Part shown: positions 8,262-16,887 of the stretch, in pieces
Numbering within the stretch: position 1 is the first letter of the stretch
Layout: the number at the start of each line of letters is the position of its first letter
From: Stutzerimonas azotifigens
GTDB lineage: Bacteria > Pseudomonadota > Gammaproteobacteria > Pseudomonadales > Pseudomonadaceae
Direction of reading: 5' to 3'
NCBI RefSeq assembly: GCF_013522725.1
Contig: NZ_JAAMRF010000013.1
Coordinates: 53,071 to 117,070 of the forward strand
Length of the DNA stretch: 64,000 bases
The notes under the pieces: generated by a model
The model's input: the letters and a program-made list of their open reading frames with translations, nothing else
What the model was told of the DNA's origin: nothing
Databases searched by the model: none
Made by a program: the position numbers and the translations under genes

Positions 8262-9461
8262 TCAGTCCGTGACCACCCGGGCGATGGCCGCGGCCAGCTG
8301 GTCGAGGCGTTCGGCATCGAGCCCGGCGACGTTGGCGCGGCCGGTCTCCAGCAGATAGACCCCGTCCTCGGCGCGCAAGCGCAGCACCTGCGCGGCGCTG
8401 AGCCCGGTGTAGGAAAACATCCCGCGCTGCTCGGCGATGTGGGCGAATCGCTGGGCCAGGCCGTATGTGCGGAGTGCTTCTACCAGACCCATGCGTAGCC
8501 CTGCGACCCGTCTGCGCATGCCGTCCAGCTCGTTTTGCCAGCAGCCGCGCAGGGTGTCGTCGCCGAGGATCAGGCCCACCACCGCGGCGCCGTGGGACGG
8601 CGGCGTCGACCACAGGTTGCGAGCATGGGCGGCCAACTGGCTGCGCACGTCCTGCAGGCCCTCGGCATCGGCGGCGATGGCGATCAGGGCACCGGTGCGC
8701 TCGCGGTAGAGGCCGAAATTCTTCGAGCAGGAACTGGTGACCAGCACCTCGGGCAACGCCTCGCTGAACAGCCGTACCGCCCAGGCGTCCTGCTCCAGGC
8801 CGTCACCGAAGCCCTGGTAGGCGAAGTCGAACAGCGGCAGCAGCTCGCGGGCGCGCACCACCTCCAGCACCCGCCGCCAGTCGGCTGGGCTCAGATCGAA
8901 GCCGGTCGGGTTGTGACAGCAGGCGTGCAGCAGCACCACGTCGCCCGAGGGGACGCGCCCGAGCTGGGCGAGCATGCCCTCGATGTCGAAACGGTTGTCT
9001 ACGCCGACGTAGGGGTAGTGGCGCACCTCGAGCCCGGCAGCGGCGAACAGGGTCTCGTGGATCGGCCAGGTCGGCTGGCTCAGCCAGATCGCCCGTCCCG
9101 GCAGGCAGCGGGCGATGAACTCGCCGGCAAGGCGCAACGCGCCGGTACCGCCCGGTGCCTGGGTGCAGCCGGCACGGCCGGCGCCGAGCACAGCCGATTG
9201 ATGGCCGAGCACCAGACGCAGCAGCCCTTCGGCGAACAGCGGATCGCCATGGCCGCCGACGTAGCTCTTGGACTGTTCGCTGTCGCTCAGGCGCTGTTCG
9301 GCAAGCTTGACCGCCCGGGGAATGGGCGTGCGCCCTGCGGCATCCTTGTAGACGCCGACACCGAGGTCGAGCTTGGCCGGGTTGGGGTCGGCACGAAAGT
9401 GCTCCAGCAGGCCGAGGATCGGGTCGCCCGGTACCCGCGCCACCTGGCCGAAGTGCCTCAC
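8262..9461 (-). CDS. phhC: Aromatic amino acid aminotransferase
   Basis: This PLP enzyme transaminates tyrosine and phenylalanine with 2-oxoglutarate, giving 4-hydroxyphenylpyruvate for HppD. It has 399 residues, class I aspartate/tyrosine aminotransferase. The PLP lysine lies in [18 protein letters not shown] (Lys about 248), with [13 protein letters not shown] and the C-terminal arginine region [11 protein letters not shown]. The reading frame is open to 9575, but I choose GTG at 9461: the protein then begins [18 protein letters not shown], and this GTG overlaps the phhB stop as GTGA, which suggests translational coupling. Confidence 0.93.
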   Translation of the reverse strand: MRHFGQVARVPGDPILGLLEHFRADPNPAKLDLGVGVYKDAAGRTPIPRAVKLAEQRLSDSEQSKSYVGGHGDPLFAEGLLRLVLGHQSAVLGAGRAGCTQAPGGTGALRLAGEFIARCLPGRAIWLSQPTWPIHETLFAAAGLEVRHYPYVGVDNRFDIEGMLAQLGRVPSGDVVLLHACCHNPTGFDLSPADWRRVLEVVRARELLPLFDFAYQGFGDGLEQDAWAVRLFSEALPEVLVTSSCSKNFGLYRERTGALIAIAADAEGLQDVRSQLAAHARNLWSTPPSHGAAVVGLILGDDTLRGCWQNELDGMRRRVAGLRMGLVEALRTYGLAQRFAHIAEQRGMFSYTGLSAAQVLRLRAEDGVYLLETGRANVAGLDAERLDQLAAAIARVVTD

Positions 9462-9814
9462 TTGCGTCCCTCCGCGCCAGCGGCGACCTGGTCGGTACGT
9501 GCCGCCATGATGAAGTCGTTGCGGTGCAGCCCTTTGATCGAGTGGCTCCACCAGGTCACGGTGACCTTGCCCCATTCGGTGAGCAGGCCGGGGTGGTGGC
9601 CTTCGGCTTCGGCGATCTCACCAACGGCGTTGGTGAAGGCCAGGGCATGGCGGAAATTCTTGAACAGGAAGGTCTTCTCCAGCTCCATATGGCCGTCGCG
9701 GGTCTCGATGTTCCAGTCCGGGATTTCCTTGATCAGCTGCGCCAGCTCCTCCTCGGACACCTTGGGGGCATCGGCGCGGCAGGCTTCGCAGTGGGCTTGG
9801 TTCAGAGCGGTCAT
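9458..9814 (-). CDS. phhB: Pterin-4a-carbinolamine dehydratase
   Basis: The enzyme dehydrates 4a-hydroxytetrahydrobiopterin formed by phenylalanine hydroxylase so that the pterin cofactor can be recycled. It has 118 residues, full length. The family motif is visible: [43 protein letters not shown], with the catalytic His-His pair in EGHHP and the later His in WWSHS. It lies between phhA and phhC in the Pseudomonas phhABC order. Its TGA stop overlaps the phhC GTG start. Confidence 0.96.
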   Translation of the reverse strand: MTALNQAHCEACRADAPKVSEEELAQLIKEIPDWNIETRDGHMELEKTFLFKNFRHALAFTNAVGEIAEAEGHHPGLLTEWGKVTVTWWSHSIKGLHRNDFIMAARTDQVAAGAEGRK

Positions 9815-9848
9815 GGTCGGTCCTTGTCGAGAATGCGGTTGGGTAAGG

Positions 9849-9957
9849 GTAGGGTGGAAAACCGCGCAGCGTTTTCCACCCTTCGGTTTCGGCTAGCCTG
9901 AAGCCGAGCGGCGGCTTGGGCAGCGCGTGGATAAGCCTTCGGCGTTATCCACTCTAC
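9849..9957. repeat. REPIN between phhA and phhB
   Basis: The left REP is GTAGGGTGGAAAAC with matching GTTTTCCACC (9849-9880). The right REP is GTGGATAA...TTATCCAC followed by TCTAC ending at 9957. The right head, read on the minus strand as GTAG, contains the phhA stop codon TAG. Confidence 0.7.
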
Positions 9958-10739
9958 GCCGCCTTGGGTGGAAATTTCGGCGCATGCAGGCCCAGTGCCC
10001 TGGCGCGTTCGACCAGCGCCATGATGTGCTGCTGCGCCACATCGAACAGCGCGCGCAGCTGCGGCAGCACGAAGTACAAGGGCTGCAGGATGTCGATGCG
10101 ATAGGGCGTGCGCATGGCCTCGATCGCGTCGAAGGCGTGGTGCTCGGGCGTGTCGGATAGGCAGTAGAGGGTTTCCTTCGGCGACGAGAGAATACCGCCG
10201 CCGTAGATGCGCCGGCCGGCCGGGGTATCGACCAGGCCGAATTCGATGGTCATCCAGTACAGCCGCGCCAGGTACACGCGCTGCTCCTTGCTCGCCGCCA
10301 GGCCGAGCCGCCCGTAGGTATGGGTGAATTCGGCGAACCAGGGGTTGGTCAGCAGCGGGCAGTGGCCGAAGATCTCATGGAAGATGTCCGGCTCCTGCAG
10401 GTAGTCCAGCTCCTCGGGCGTACGAATGAAGGTGGCGACCGGAAAGCGTTTGCTCGCCAGCAGCTCGAAAAAGGTCTGGAAGGGAATCAGCGCCGGTACG
10501 CGCTCGACCTGCCAGCCGGTGGTCTGCCCGAGCACCTGGTTGATCTCGCCGAGTTGCGGGATGCGTGTGCGCGGCAGATCGAGCCGGGCGAGGCCGTCCA
10601 GGTACTCATCGCAGGCCCGGCCGTCGAGCAGCTTGAGCTGGCGCTCGACCAGGGTCTGCCAGACCGCATCTTCCTCGGGGCTATAGGCGATGTAGCCCTC
10701 GGCGTCCGGTTCGCGGGCGACGTATTTCGTGGTGTTCAT
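9954..10739 (-). CDS. phhA: Phenylalanine 4-hydroxylase
   Basis: This pterin- and Fe(II)-dependent monooxygenase makes tyrosine from phenylalanine. It has 261 residues, the usual single-domain bacterial form. The iron ligands are visible in PDIFHEIFGHCPLL (two His, near residues 119-126) and in WMTIEFGLVD (Glu). The start at 10739 is preferred over the longer open frame because AGGAGG lies eight bases upstream. The stop TAG lies in a REP head. It is the first gene of phhABC and is divergent from phhR across a 250-base control region. Confidence 0.96.
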   Translation of the reverse strand: MNTTKYVAREPDAEGYIAYSPEEDAVWQTLVERQLKLLDGRACDEYLDGLARLDLPRTRIPQLGEINQVLGQTTGWQVERVPALIPFQTFFELLASKRFPVATFIRTPEELDYLQEPDIFHEIFGHCPLLTNPWFAEFTHTYGRLGLAASKEQRVYLARLYWMTIEFGLVDTPAGRRIYGGGILSSPKETLYCLSDTPEHHAFDAIEAMRTPYRIDILQPLYFVLPQLRALFDVAQQHIMALVERARALGLHAPKFPPKAA

Positions 10740-10781
10740 CCGACCTCCTGGGTGAGGCATCTTGTCGTTGTTGTGTTGCCA

Positions 10782-10796
10782 TCAATACCTCGACCA
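10782..10796 (-). promoter_or_regulatory. Possible sigma54 promoter of phhA
   Basis: On the minus strand TGGTCGAGGTATTGA matches the sigma54 pattern TGG-N8-TTG with correct -24/-12 spacing, but the -12 dinucleotide is GA where GC is nearly invariant. It would start a 5' leader of about 30 bases. In P. aeruginosa phhA transcription needs RpoN and PhhR, whereas P. putida PhhR works with sigma70, so this site needs mapping. Confidence 0.3.
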
Positions 10797-10851
10797 CGCG
10801 CATGCGTGGGCTGCGCGAAACGCCTTTCGGCATGCCCTGATTCGCTGTGGC

Positions 10852-10869
10852 TGTAAACAATTGCTGACG
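10852..10869. promoter_or_regulatory. Possible PhhR half-box in the phhA-phhR control region
   Basis: TGTAAACAATTGCTGACG has a perfect TGTAAA left half but matches the right half TTTACA at only three of six positions. It sits about 60 bases upstream of the candidate phhA promoter, suitable for an activator. Confidence 0.3.
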
Positions 10870-10989
10870 AACGGGCCGTTGCCGTGAAGCTCCGGCCTGT
10901 TCAAGCTCGAAGGCGTCAAATAATCTTGACGAACAAATGCGGCGCCCACGCCGCGCCTGCCCCATAACAACAATCAGGGCCGTGCCTTC

Positions 10990-12543
10990 ATGCGCATCAA
11001 GATCCTCTGCCAGAACCGTGTCGGCATCCTGCGCGACATGCTCAACCTGCTCGTCGACTACGGCATCAACGTCGCCCGCGGCGAGGTTGGTGGGGAGCAC
11101 GGCAATGCCGTTTACCTGCTGTGCCCCAATCTGATGAACCTGCAGCTGCAGGCGTTGCGGCCGAAAATGGAGGCGCTGCCCGGCGTGTTCGAGGTCAAGC
11201 GGGTGTCGCTGATGCCCAGCGAGCGGCATCACCTGGAACTCAACGCGCTGCTCGGCGCGCTGGAGTTTCCCGTGCTGTCGATCGACATGGCCGGCGGCAT
11301 CGTCGCGGCCAACCGGGCCGCGGCGCAGCTGTTGGGCGTCAGGGTCGACGAGGTGCCTGGCATGAGCCTGTCGCGCTATGCCGAGGATTTCGATCTGCCC
11401 GAGCTGGTGCGGGCCAATCGCGCACGGATCAATGGCTTGCGGGTGACGATCAAGGGCGATGTGTTCCTCGCCGACATCGCGCCGCTGCAATCGGAACACG
11501 ACGATAGCGAGGCCCTGGCGGGCGCGGTGCTTACCCTGCACCGCGCCGATCGCGTCGGCGAGCGCATCTACAACGTGCGCAAGCAGGAGCTGCGCGGCTT
11601 CGACAGCATCTTCCAGAGCTCGAAGGTAATGGCCGCCGTGGTGCGCGAGGCGAGACGCATGGCCCCGCTCGATGCACCGCTGCTGATCGAGGGCGAAACC
11701 GGTACCGGCAAGGAGCTGCTGGCGCGTGCGTGTCACTTGTCCAGCCCGCGAGGGCAGTCGCCATTCATGGCGCTCAACTGCGCCGGCTTGCCGGAGTCGA
11801 TGGCCGAGACCGAGCTGTTCGGCTACGGCCCGGGTGCGTTCGAAGGCGCGCGTCCCGAGGGCAAGCTCGGTCTGCTGGAGCTGACCGCCGGCGGCACGCT
11901 GTTTCTCGACGGGGTAGGGGAGATGAGCACGCGGCTGCAGGCCAAGCTGGTGCGCTTTCTACAGAACGGTTGCTTTCGTCGGGTGGGCAGCGACGAGGAG
12001 GTCTACCTCGACGTGCGGGTAATCTGCGCTACCCAGGTCGATCTGTCCGAGCTGTGCGCGCGCGGCGAATTTCGCCAGGACCTCTACCACCGGCTCAACG
12101 TGCTCTCGCTGCACATCCCGCCACTGCGCGAGTGCATGGATGGCCTGGAGCCGCTGGTGGCGCACTTTCTCGACCAGGCCAGCCGGCAGATCGGCTGCCC
12201 GCTGCCGCGACTGGCGCCGCAGACGCTGGAGCGACTGGCCGGCTATCACTGGCCAGGCAACGTGCGTCAGTTGGAAAACACCCTGTTCCAGGCCGTTTCG
12301 CTGTGCGAAGGCGAGGTTCGCCCCGAGCACATCCGCCTGCCTGATTACGGCGCGCCCCAGCCGCTGGGCGACTTCTCGCTGGAGGGCGATCTGGACAGTA
12401 TCCTCGGGCGCTTCGAGAAGGCCGTGCTCGAAGAGCTGTTCGCCCGTTTCCCCAGCAGCCGTCAGCTGGGGAAACGCCTGGGGGTTTCCCATACCACTAT
12501 TGCCAACAAGCTGCGCGAATACGGCATCCGCGCCGAAAAGTGA
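10990..12543 (+). CDS. phhR: TyrR-family transcriptional activator of aromatic amino acid catabolism
   Basis: PhhR senses phenylalanine or tyrosine and activates phhABC and homogentisate genes. It has 517 residues, the family length. An N-terminal ACT domain (about 1-75) and a PAS domain (about 80-190) precede an AAA+ domain with Walker A GETGTGKE (about 235) and GGTLFLDGVGEM; a Fis-type helix-turn-helix (SRQLGKRLGVSHTTIANKL) ends the protein. The sigma54-contact loop reads GAFEGA (about 282-287) instead of GAFTGA, as expected for TyrR/PhhR proteins that act on sigma70 promoters. It is divergent from phhA, the Pseudomonas arrangement. Confidence 0.95.
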   Translation: MRIKILCQNRVGILRDMLNLLVDYGINVARGEVGGEHGNAVYLLCPNLMNLQLQALRPKMEALPGVFEVKRVSLMPSERHHLELNALLGALEFPVLSIDMAGGIVAANRAAAQLLGVRVDEVPGMSLSRYAEDFDLPELVRANRARINGLRVTIKGDVFLADIAPLQSEHDDSEALAGAVLTLHRADRVGERIYNVRKQELRGFDSIFQSSKVMAAVVREARRMAPLDAPLLIEGETGTGKELLARACHLSSPRGQSPFMALNCAGLPESMAETELFGYGPGAFEGARPEGKLGLLELTAGGTLFLDGVGEMSTRLQAKLVRFLQNGCFRRVGSDEEVYLDVRVICATQVDLSELCARGEFRQDLYHRLNVLSLHIPPLRECMDGLEPLVAHFLDQASRQIGCPLPRLAPQTLERLAGYHWPGNVRQLENTLFQAVSLCEGEVRPEHIRLPDYGAPQPLGDFSLEGDLDSILGRFEKAVLEELFARFPSSRQLGKRLGVSHTTIANKLREYGIRAEK

Positions 12544-12551
12544 TCATGTCC

Positions 12552-12576
12552 CGCCTTTAGCAAAAGTGAAGACCCC
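12552..12576. promoter_or_regulatory. Motif shared with the tcuA promoter (copy 1)
   Basis: CGCCTTTAGCAAAAGTGAAG and the following ACCC match 20 of 24 bases of a sequence at 15317-15340 in front of tcuA. It lies 156 bases upstream of the TctC-like gene. The natural candidate to bind both is the LysR regulator encoded between them. Confidence 0.45.
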
Positions 12577-12591
12577 ATGCCCAATGGGGTC
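12571..12591. terminator. Hairpin downstream of phhR
   Basis: GACCCCAT pairs with ATGGGGTC around the loop GCCCA, 28 bases after the phhR stop. No T-run follows. Its left arm overlaps the end of the shared motif. Confidence 0.45.
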
Positions 12592-12731
12592 TATCGAGTG
12601 GTATCGCCCAGTCCGTATGTTCGCCAGACCCGCTTCCGTGCGGGTGGCGCCTGTCGCCCTGTTGCCGGCCTCGGTCGGTGGCCTGTGCGGAGGCGATGCC
12701 TGATCACAACAAGACTCCACAGGAGAACTGC

Positions 12732-13712
12732 ATGAGCACTCGCATCACCCGGATCGCCCTGGCCGCTTCAGGCCTGTTGCTCTGTACCCAACTGATGGCC
12801 GAACCCAAGCGTCCCGAGTGCCTGGCGCCGGCCAAGCCCGGCGGCGGCTTCGACATCACCTGCAAGCTGGCCCAGGGAGGCCTGCACGAAGCCGGTCTGC
12901 TCGAGGCTCCAATGCGCGTGACCTACATGCCAGGTGGCATCGGCGCGGTGGCCTACAACGCCATCGTCGCGCAGCGCCCTGGCGAGCCCGGCACGCTCAC
13001 CGCCTGGTCCAGCGGTTCGCTGCTGAACCTTGCCCAGGGCAAGTTCGGCCGCTACGACGAAAAAGCGGTGCGCTGGCTGGCCGCGATCGGCACGGACTAC
13101 GGTGCGATCACGGTGCGCGAGGATTCTCCGCTGAAGGACTTCGACGACCTCATCGACGCGTTGCGCAAGGACCCGACCGGCACGGTGATCGGCGCCGGCG
13201 GCACCGTCGGCAGCCAGGACTGGATGCAGGCCGCGCTGGTCGCCCGCGCGGCGGGCGTCGATCCGAAGACGCTGCGTTACGTGGCTTTCGAAGGCGGTGG
13301 CGAGCCAATGACCGCGCTGCTCGGCGGGCATGTCCAGGTGATCACCAGCGGCATCGGTGAAGCGACCGCACAGCTCGAAGCCGGCAAGGTGCGCGTGCTG
13401 GCGGTGCTTTCGGACGAGCGCCTGCCGGGCAAGCTCGGCGAGCTGCCGACCGCCAAGGAGCAGGGCTTCGATGTCTCCTGGCCGATCGCGCGGGGCTTCT
13501 ATCTCGGGCCTGAAGTCAGCGATGAGGACTACGCCTGGTGGAAGCAGCAATTCGACACGCTGCTGGCCAACGACAAGTTCGCCCAGATGCGCGAGCAGCG
13601 CGACCTGCTGCCCCTGTCACTGACCGGCGAGGCGCTACAGGCTTATGTGTACAAGCAGGTCGAGCAATACAAATCGCTGGCCAGCGAATTCGGCCTGGTG
13701 CAGCAGCCGTAA
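12732..13712 (+). CDS. TctC/Bug-family periplasmic substrate-binding protein
   Basis: This is a periplasmic binding protein of a tripartite tricarboxylate transporter, 326 residues, with a signal peptide ending near LMA-EPKRP. Family landmarks are PAKPGGGFDITCKLAQ (about residues 31-46), the GAGGTVGSQDW segment near 157, and the C-terminal helices. The start at 12732 follows a CAGGAG ribosome-binding site; the frame is open to 12678. No TctA or TctB membrane partner is in the window, so it is an orphan here. Its neighbours (LysR regulator, tcuA, tcuB) suggest tricarballylate, citrate or a related acid as ligand. The last 150 bases are duplicated downstream. Confidence 0.87.
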   Translation: MSTRITRIALAASGLLLCTQLMAEPKRPECLAPAKPGGGFDITCKLAQGGLHEAGLLEAPMRVTYMPGGIGAVAYNAIVAQRPGEPGTLTAWSSGSLLNLAQGKFGRYDEKAVRWLAAIGTDYGAITVREDSPLKDFDDLIDALRKDPTGTVIGAGGTVGSQDWMQAALVARAAGVDPKTLRYVAFEGGGEPMTALLGGHVQVITSGIGEATAQLEAGKVRVLAVLSDERLPGKLGELPTAKEQGFDVSWPIARGFYLGPEVSDEDYAWWKQQFDTLLANDKFAQMREQRDLLPLSLTGEALQAYVYKQVEQYKSLASEFGLVQQP

Positions 13713-13786
13713 CGGACCGGCCTCGCCGTGGTGGTGTGGTTTCGAACGCATCGCGGTCGAGACCGCTCCCACACGTTGGCAGTTTC

Positions 13787-13858
13787 GTAGGGTGGATCAC
13801 GCTTCACCGATCCACCATTCGACGGGACGGTGGATGGAAAGAGCGCCATCCACCCTGC
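13787..13858. repeat. REPIN in duplication copy 1
   Basis: It has a GTAG head at 13787, GGTGGATC...GATCCACC, then GGTGGATGG...CCATCCACC and the reverse head CTGC (mutated from CTAC) at 13855-13858. Confidence 0.75.
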
Positions 13859-13862
13859 GCAA

Positions 13863-14012
13863 CTGGCCAACGACAAGTTCGCCCAGATGCGCGAGCAGCG
13901 CGACCTGCTGCCCCTGTCACTGACCGGCGAGGCGCTGCAGGCGTATGTCTACAAGCAGGTCGAGCAATACAAATCGCTGGCCAGCGAATTCGGTCTGGTG
14001 CAGCAGCCGTAA
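13863..14012 (+). pseudogene. Duplicated 3' end of the TctC-like gene
   Basis: This fragment encodes the last 49 residues of the upstream binding protein (LANDKFAQMREQRDLL ... EFGLVQQP) and ends at the same TAA. The protein is identical to copy 1; the four base differences in the coding part are all synonymous. The frame is open from 13830 through repeat sequence, but there is no signal peptide and no folded domain, so it is a gene remnant. Confidence 0.9.
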
Positions 14013-14086
14013 CGGACCGGCCTCGCCGTGGTGGTGTGGTTTCGAACGTATCGCGGTCGAGGCCGCTCCCGCACGTTGGCAGTTTC

Positions 14087-14158
14087 GTAGGGTGGATCAC
14101 GCTTCACCGATCCACCATTCGACGGGACGGTGGATGGAAAGAGCGCCATCCACCCTAC
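14087..14158. repeat. REPIN in duplication copy 2
   Basis: The same element as at 13787, but the right head is intact CTAC at 14155-14158. It lies 134 bases before the LysR gene. Confidence 0.75.
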
Positions 14159-14292
14159 GCAACTGGGTCTCCCGATCCAGGCCGGGATCACCCAGGCCTG
14201 CAGTGGTTTCCACAAGAGCCCGACGGTCGCTTAGGCTTGCTCATCCGCGCCGCGCCGGCTCGGTCACAGGCCAGTAGAAGGATCGGGTCCCG

Positions 14293-15228
14293 ATGGAACT
14301 GAGGCAGTTACGCTATTTTCTCTCCGCGGTCGAACACAAGAGCCTCGGCCGCGCCGCGCTGGAACTGGGGATCGGCACCTCGGCCCTGAGCCAGCAGATC
14401 AGCAAGCTCGAAAGCGAACTCAGCACCCGGCTGCTCAGCCGCACCAGCACCGGCGTGGTGCTGACCAGCGCGGGCATCGCCTTCCAGCACCATGCCCAGC
14501 TCACCCTGCGCCAGGCTGAGAACGCCATACAGGCGGCGCAGCGGGGGCGCATGAGCGGTTACGTCAGCGTCGGGCTGCCGCCCACCACCGCCTCGGTGCT
14601 GGCGCTACCGCTGATCGAGGCGATGCGCCAGCGTTACCCGGACATCCAGCTGCACCTGGTAGAGATGCTGTCGGGCTACCTCGCCAACCAGCTCAACGCG
14701 CGCCAGCTCGACCTGGCGATCCTGTTCCAGGCCGACACCGGTAAACGCTGGAACGTCCAGCCTTTGCTCGATGAAAAGCTCTTCGTCATCGCGCCGCCAT
14801 CGCTGGCCGGTGCGCCGGTCGGCAAGAGCGTGCGGCTGGCCGAACTCGGACGGCTGCCCCTGGTGTTGCCCAACCCTCAGCACGGCCTGCGCAGTACCCT
14901 GATGGCGACGTTCGAGCGCTTTGGCATCGAGCCGAACATCGTCATGGAAGTGGACGGGCTGGCGCTGCTGATGGAGACGGTGCGGGCCGGTTACGCGGCC
15001 ACCATCCAGCCGGGTGCGGCCGCGGCGCGCTCCGGCGAGGCAGGGCTGGTGGTGGCGCAGATCGAAGACAGCGACGTCGCGCGGCGCAACCTGCTTGTGA
15101 CGCTCAGCGACGATGAACTCTCGCCCGCGGCGCTGGCCGCGCGGGTGGTGATCCTCGACGTGGCGCGTACGCTGGTTCGCCAGGGCCGCTGGCCGGGCGC
15201 GCGGCTGCATGAGACCGAAGGGCCCTGA
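14293..15228 (+). CDS. LysR-family regulator, probable tcu locus regulator
   Basis: This LysR-type transcription factor has 311 residues. The N-terminal winged helix-turn-helix is MELRQLRYFLSAVEHKSLGRAALELGIGTSALSQQISKLE in segments, and an effector-binding domain follows from about residue 90. It lies between the TctC-like gene and tcuA-tcuB, all on the plus strand, so it probably corresponds to TcuR, the tricarballylate-responsive regulator known in Salmonella. A 24-base motif found upstream of both flanking structural genes is a candidate target. A GAAGG ribosome-binding site precedes the ATG. Confidence 0.82.
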   Translation: MELRQLRYFLSAVEHKSLGRAALELGIGTSALSQQISKLESELSTRLLSRTSTGVVLTSAGIAFQHHAQLTLRQAENAIQAAQRGRMSGYVSVGLPPTTASVLALPLIEAMRQRYPDIQLHLVEMLSGYLANQLNARQLDLAILFQADTGKRWNVQPLLDEKLFVIAPPSLAGAPVGKSVRLAELGRLPLVLPNPQHGLRSTLMATFERFGIEPNIVMEVDGLALLMETVRAGYAATIQPGAAAARSGEAGLVVAQIEDSDVARRNLLVTLSDDELSPAALAARVVILDVARTLVRQGRWPGARLHETEGP

Positions 15229-15316
15229 CGCCACGTGCCGTAAAGGTGCAACACGCCACCATTGTCGGGCAGGGGGCAGCACCCTAGGTGACACAACGCA
15301 GCGCTGCTCTTCGGCT

Positions 15317-15340
15317 CGCCTTTAGTAAAACTAAACACCC
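15317..15340. promoter_or_regulatory. Motif shared with the TctC-like gene promoter (copy 2)
   Basis: CGCCTTTAGTAAAACTAAAC plus ACCC matches 20 of 24 bases of 12552-12575. Inside it TTTAGT-AAA-ACTAAA (15321-15335) is a perfect 15-base inverted repeat, of the symmetry bound by LysR-type regulators. It lies about 100 bases upstream of tcuA. Confidence 0.5.
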
Positions 15341-15435
15341 TTTGCCGTAAGCGTCCTTTCGACCGACCACCCCGGTCCCTAAAGTCCTCACCCAGACGAG
15401 GAGGCGATCGAAGCCTCCGCTGACGAGGAATCCCG

Positions 15436-16887
15436 ATGATCGATGTGCTTGTCATTGGCGGCGGCAATGCTGCCCTCTGTGCGGCCCTGATGGCGCGCGA
15501 GGCAGGGGCCAGCGTGCTGCTGCTCGAGGCGTCGCCACGCGAATGGCGCGGCGGCAATTCCCAGCACACCCGCAACCTGCGCTGCATGCACGACGCCCCG
15601 CAGGATGTGCTGATCGAGGCCTATCCCGAAGAGGAGTTCTGGCAGGACCTGTTGCGGGTCACCGGCGGTATCACCAACGAGACGCTCGCACGCATCGCCA
15701 TCCGCGCGTCATCCTCCTGCCGCGACTGGATGCGTTGGCATGGCGTGCATTTCCAGCCGCCGCTTTCCGGCGCCCTGCACGTGGCGCGCACCAACGCCTT
15801 CTTCATGGGCGGCGGCAAGGCGCTGGTCAATGCTTATTACCGCAGCGCGGCCAACCTTGGCGTGGAGATCCGCTACGACACGCCGGTCGAGTCGGTCGAG
15901 CTCGATGGCGGGCGTTTCGTCGCCGCCCGGGTCCCGGCCCGCGAAGTGAACGGAGTCCGGCTGCCAGCCGAGCGCATCGAGGCGCGCAGCTGTGTACTGG
16001 CCGCCGGCGGGTTCGAATCCAACCGCGAGTGGCTGCGCGAAGCCTGGGGGCAGAACGAGCGTGGCGAGTGGCCGTCGGACAACTTCCTGATCCGCGGTAC
16101 CCGCTTCAACACCGGCGTGCTGCTGCGCAGCATGCTGGAGAGCGGCGCCGATGCCATCGGCGATCCGACCCAGGCGCACATGGTTGCCATCGATGCCCGG
16201 GCGCCGCTGTACGACGGCGGCATCTGCACCCGGATCGACTGCGTGTCGCTGGGGGTGGTGGTCAACCGAGACGGTGAGCGCTTCTATGACGAGGGTGAGG
16301 ACTTCTGGCCCAAGCGCTACGCCATCTGGGGGCGACTGGTCGCCGGGCAGGCGGGACAGATCGCCTATTCGATCATCGACCAGAAGGCAATCGGCCGCTT
16401 CATGCCGCCGGTTTTTCCCGGCACCGTTGCCCACACGCTTGACGAACTGGCGCGCCAGCTGGGGCTGCCCGAAGAGGCCTTCGTCCAGACCGTGGAGGCC
16501 TACAACCGCGCCTGCCAGGTGGGCACCTTCGACCACACCCAGCTCGACGATTGCCATACCGAGGGGCTGGCACCGGCCAAGACCCACTGGGCGCGGCCGC
16601 TAGATACGCCACCTTTCTACGGCTATGCCCTGAAGCCCGGGGTGACCTTCACCTACCTGGGCCTCAAGACCAACGAACACGCGGCGGTGCACTTCAACGG
16701 CCAGCCCAGCCCGAACCTCTTCGTCGCCGGCGAGATGATGGCCGGCAACGTGCTCGGCAAGGGCTACACCGCGGGGGTCGGCATGAGCATCGGCACCGCT
16801 TTTGGCCGCATCGCCGGCAGCCGCGCCGCCGAAGCCGCGCGCCATCCCACTCTTCACAGCGAAGGACAACGCCATGCAACTGCGTGA
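15436..16887 (+). CDS. tcuA: FAD-dependent tricarballylate dehydrogenase
   Basis: TcuA oxidises tricarballylate to cis-aconitate, passing electrons to TcuB. It has 483 residues in the succinate dehydrogenase/fumarate reductase flavoprotein fold. The FAD motif [20 protein letters not shown] opens the protein (residues 3-22); [13 protein letters not shown] (about 41-53) and the C-terminal [27 protein letters not shown] fit the TcuA/CobZ family. The start has GAGGAA upstream. The 3' end overlaps the tcuB start by 14 bases, showing an operon. Confidence 0.88.
   Translation: MIDVLVIGGGNAALCAALMAREAGASVLLLEASPREWRGGNSQHTRNLRCMHDAPQDVLIEAYPEEEFWQDLLRVTGGITNETLARIAIRASSSCRDWMRWHGVHFQPPLSGALHVARTNAFFMGGGKALVNAYYRSAANLGVEIRYDTPVESVELDGGRFVAARVPAREVNGVRLPAERIEARSCVLAAGGFESNREWLREAWGQNERGEWPSDNFLIRGTRFNTGVLLRSMLESGADAIGDPTQAHMVAIDARAPLYDGGICTRIDCVSLGVVVNRDGERFYDEGEDFWPKRYAIWGRLVAGQAGQIAYSIIDQKAIGRFMPPVFPGTVAHTLDELARQLGLPEEAFVQTVEAYNRACQVGTFDHTQLDDCHTEGLAPAKTHWARPLDTPPFYGYALKPGVTFTYLGLKTNEHAAVHFNGQPSPNLFVAGEMMAGNVLGKGYTAGVGMSIGTAFGRIAGSRAAEAARHPTLHSEGQRHATA

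Larger units (their letters stand above)
13563..14162 (+). repeat. 300-bp tandem duplication (two copies)
   Basis: Copy 1 is 13563-13862 and copy 2 is 13863-14162. Each holds the last 150 bases of the TctC-like gene, about 75 bases of spacer and one REPIN. I count about nine differences, roughly 97% identity. The junctions share CTGG, which suggests slippage or short-homology recombination between the gene and the end of the REPIN. Confidence 0.95.

Noticed and set aside
13830..14012. 60-residue frame as a separate gene
   Set aside because: It is the duplicated end of the TctC-like gene with no start signal or independent domain.
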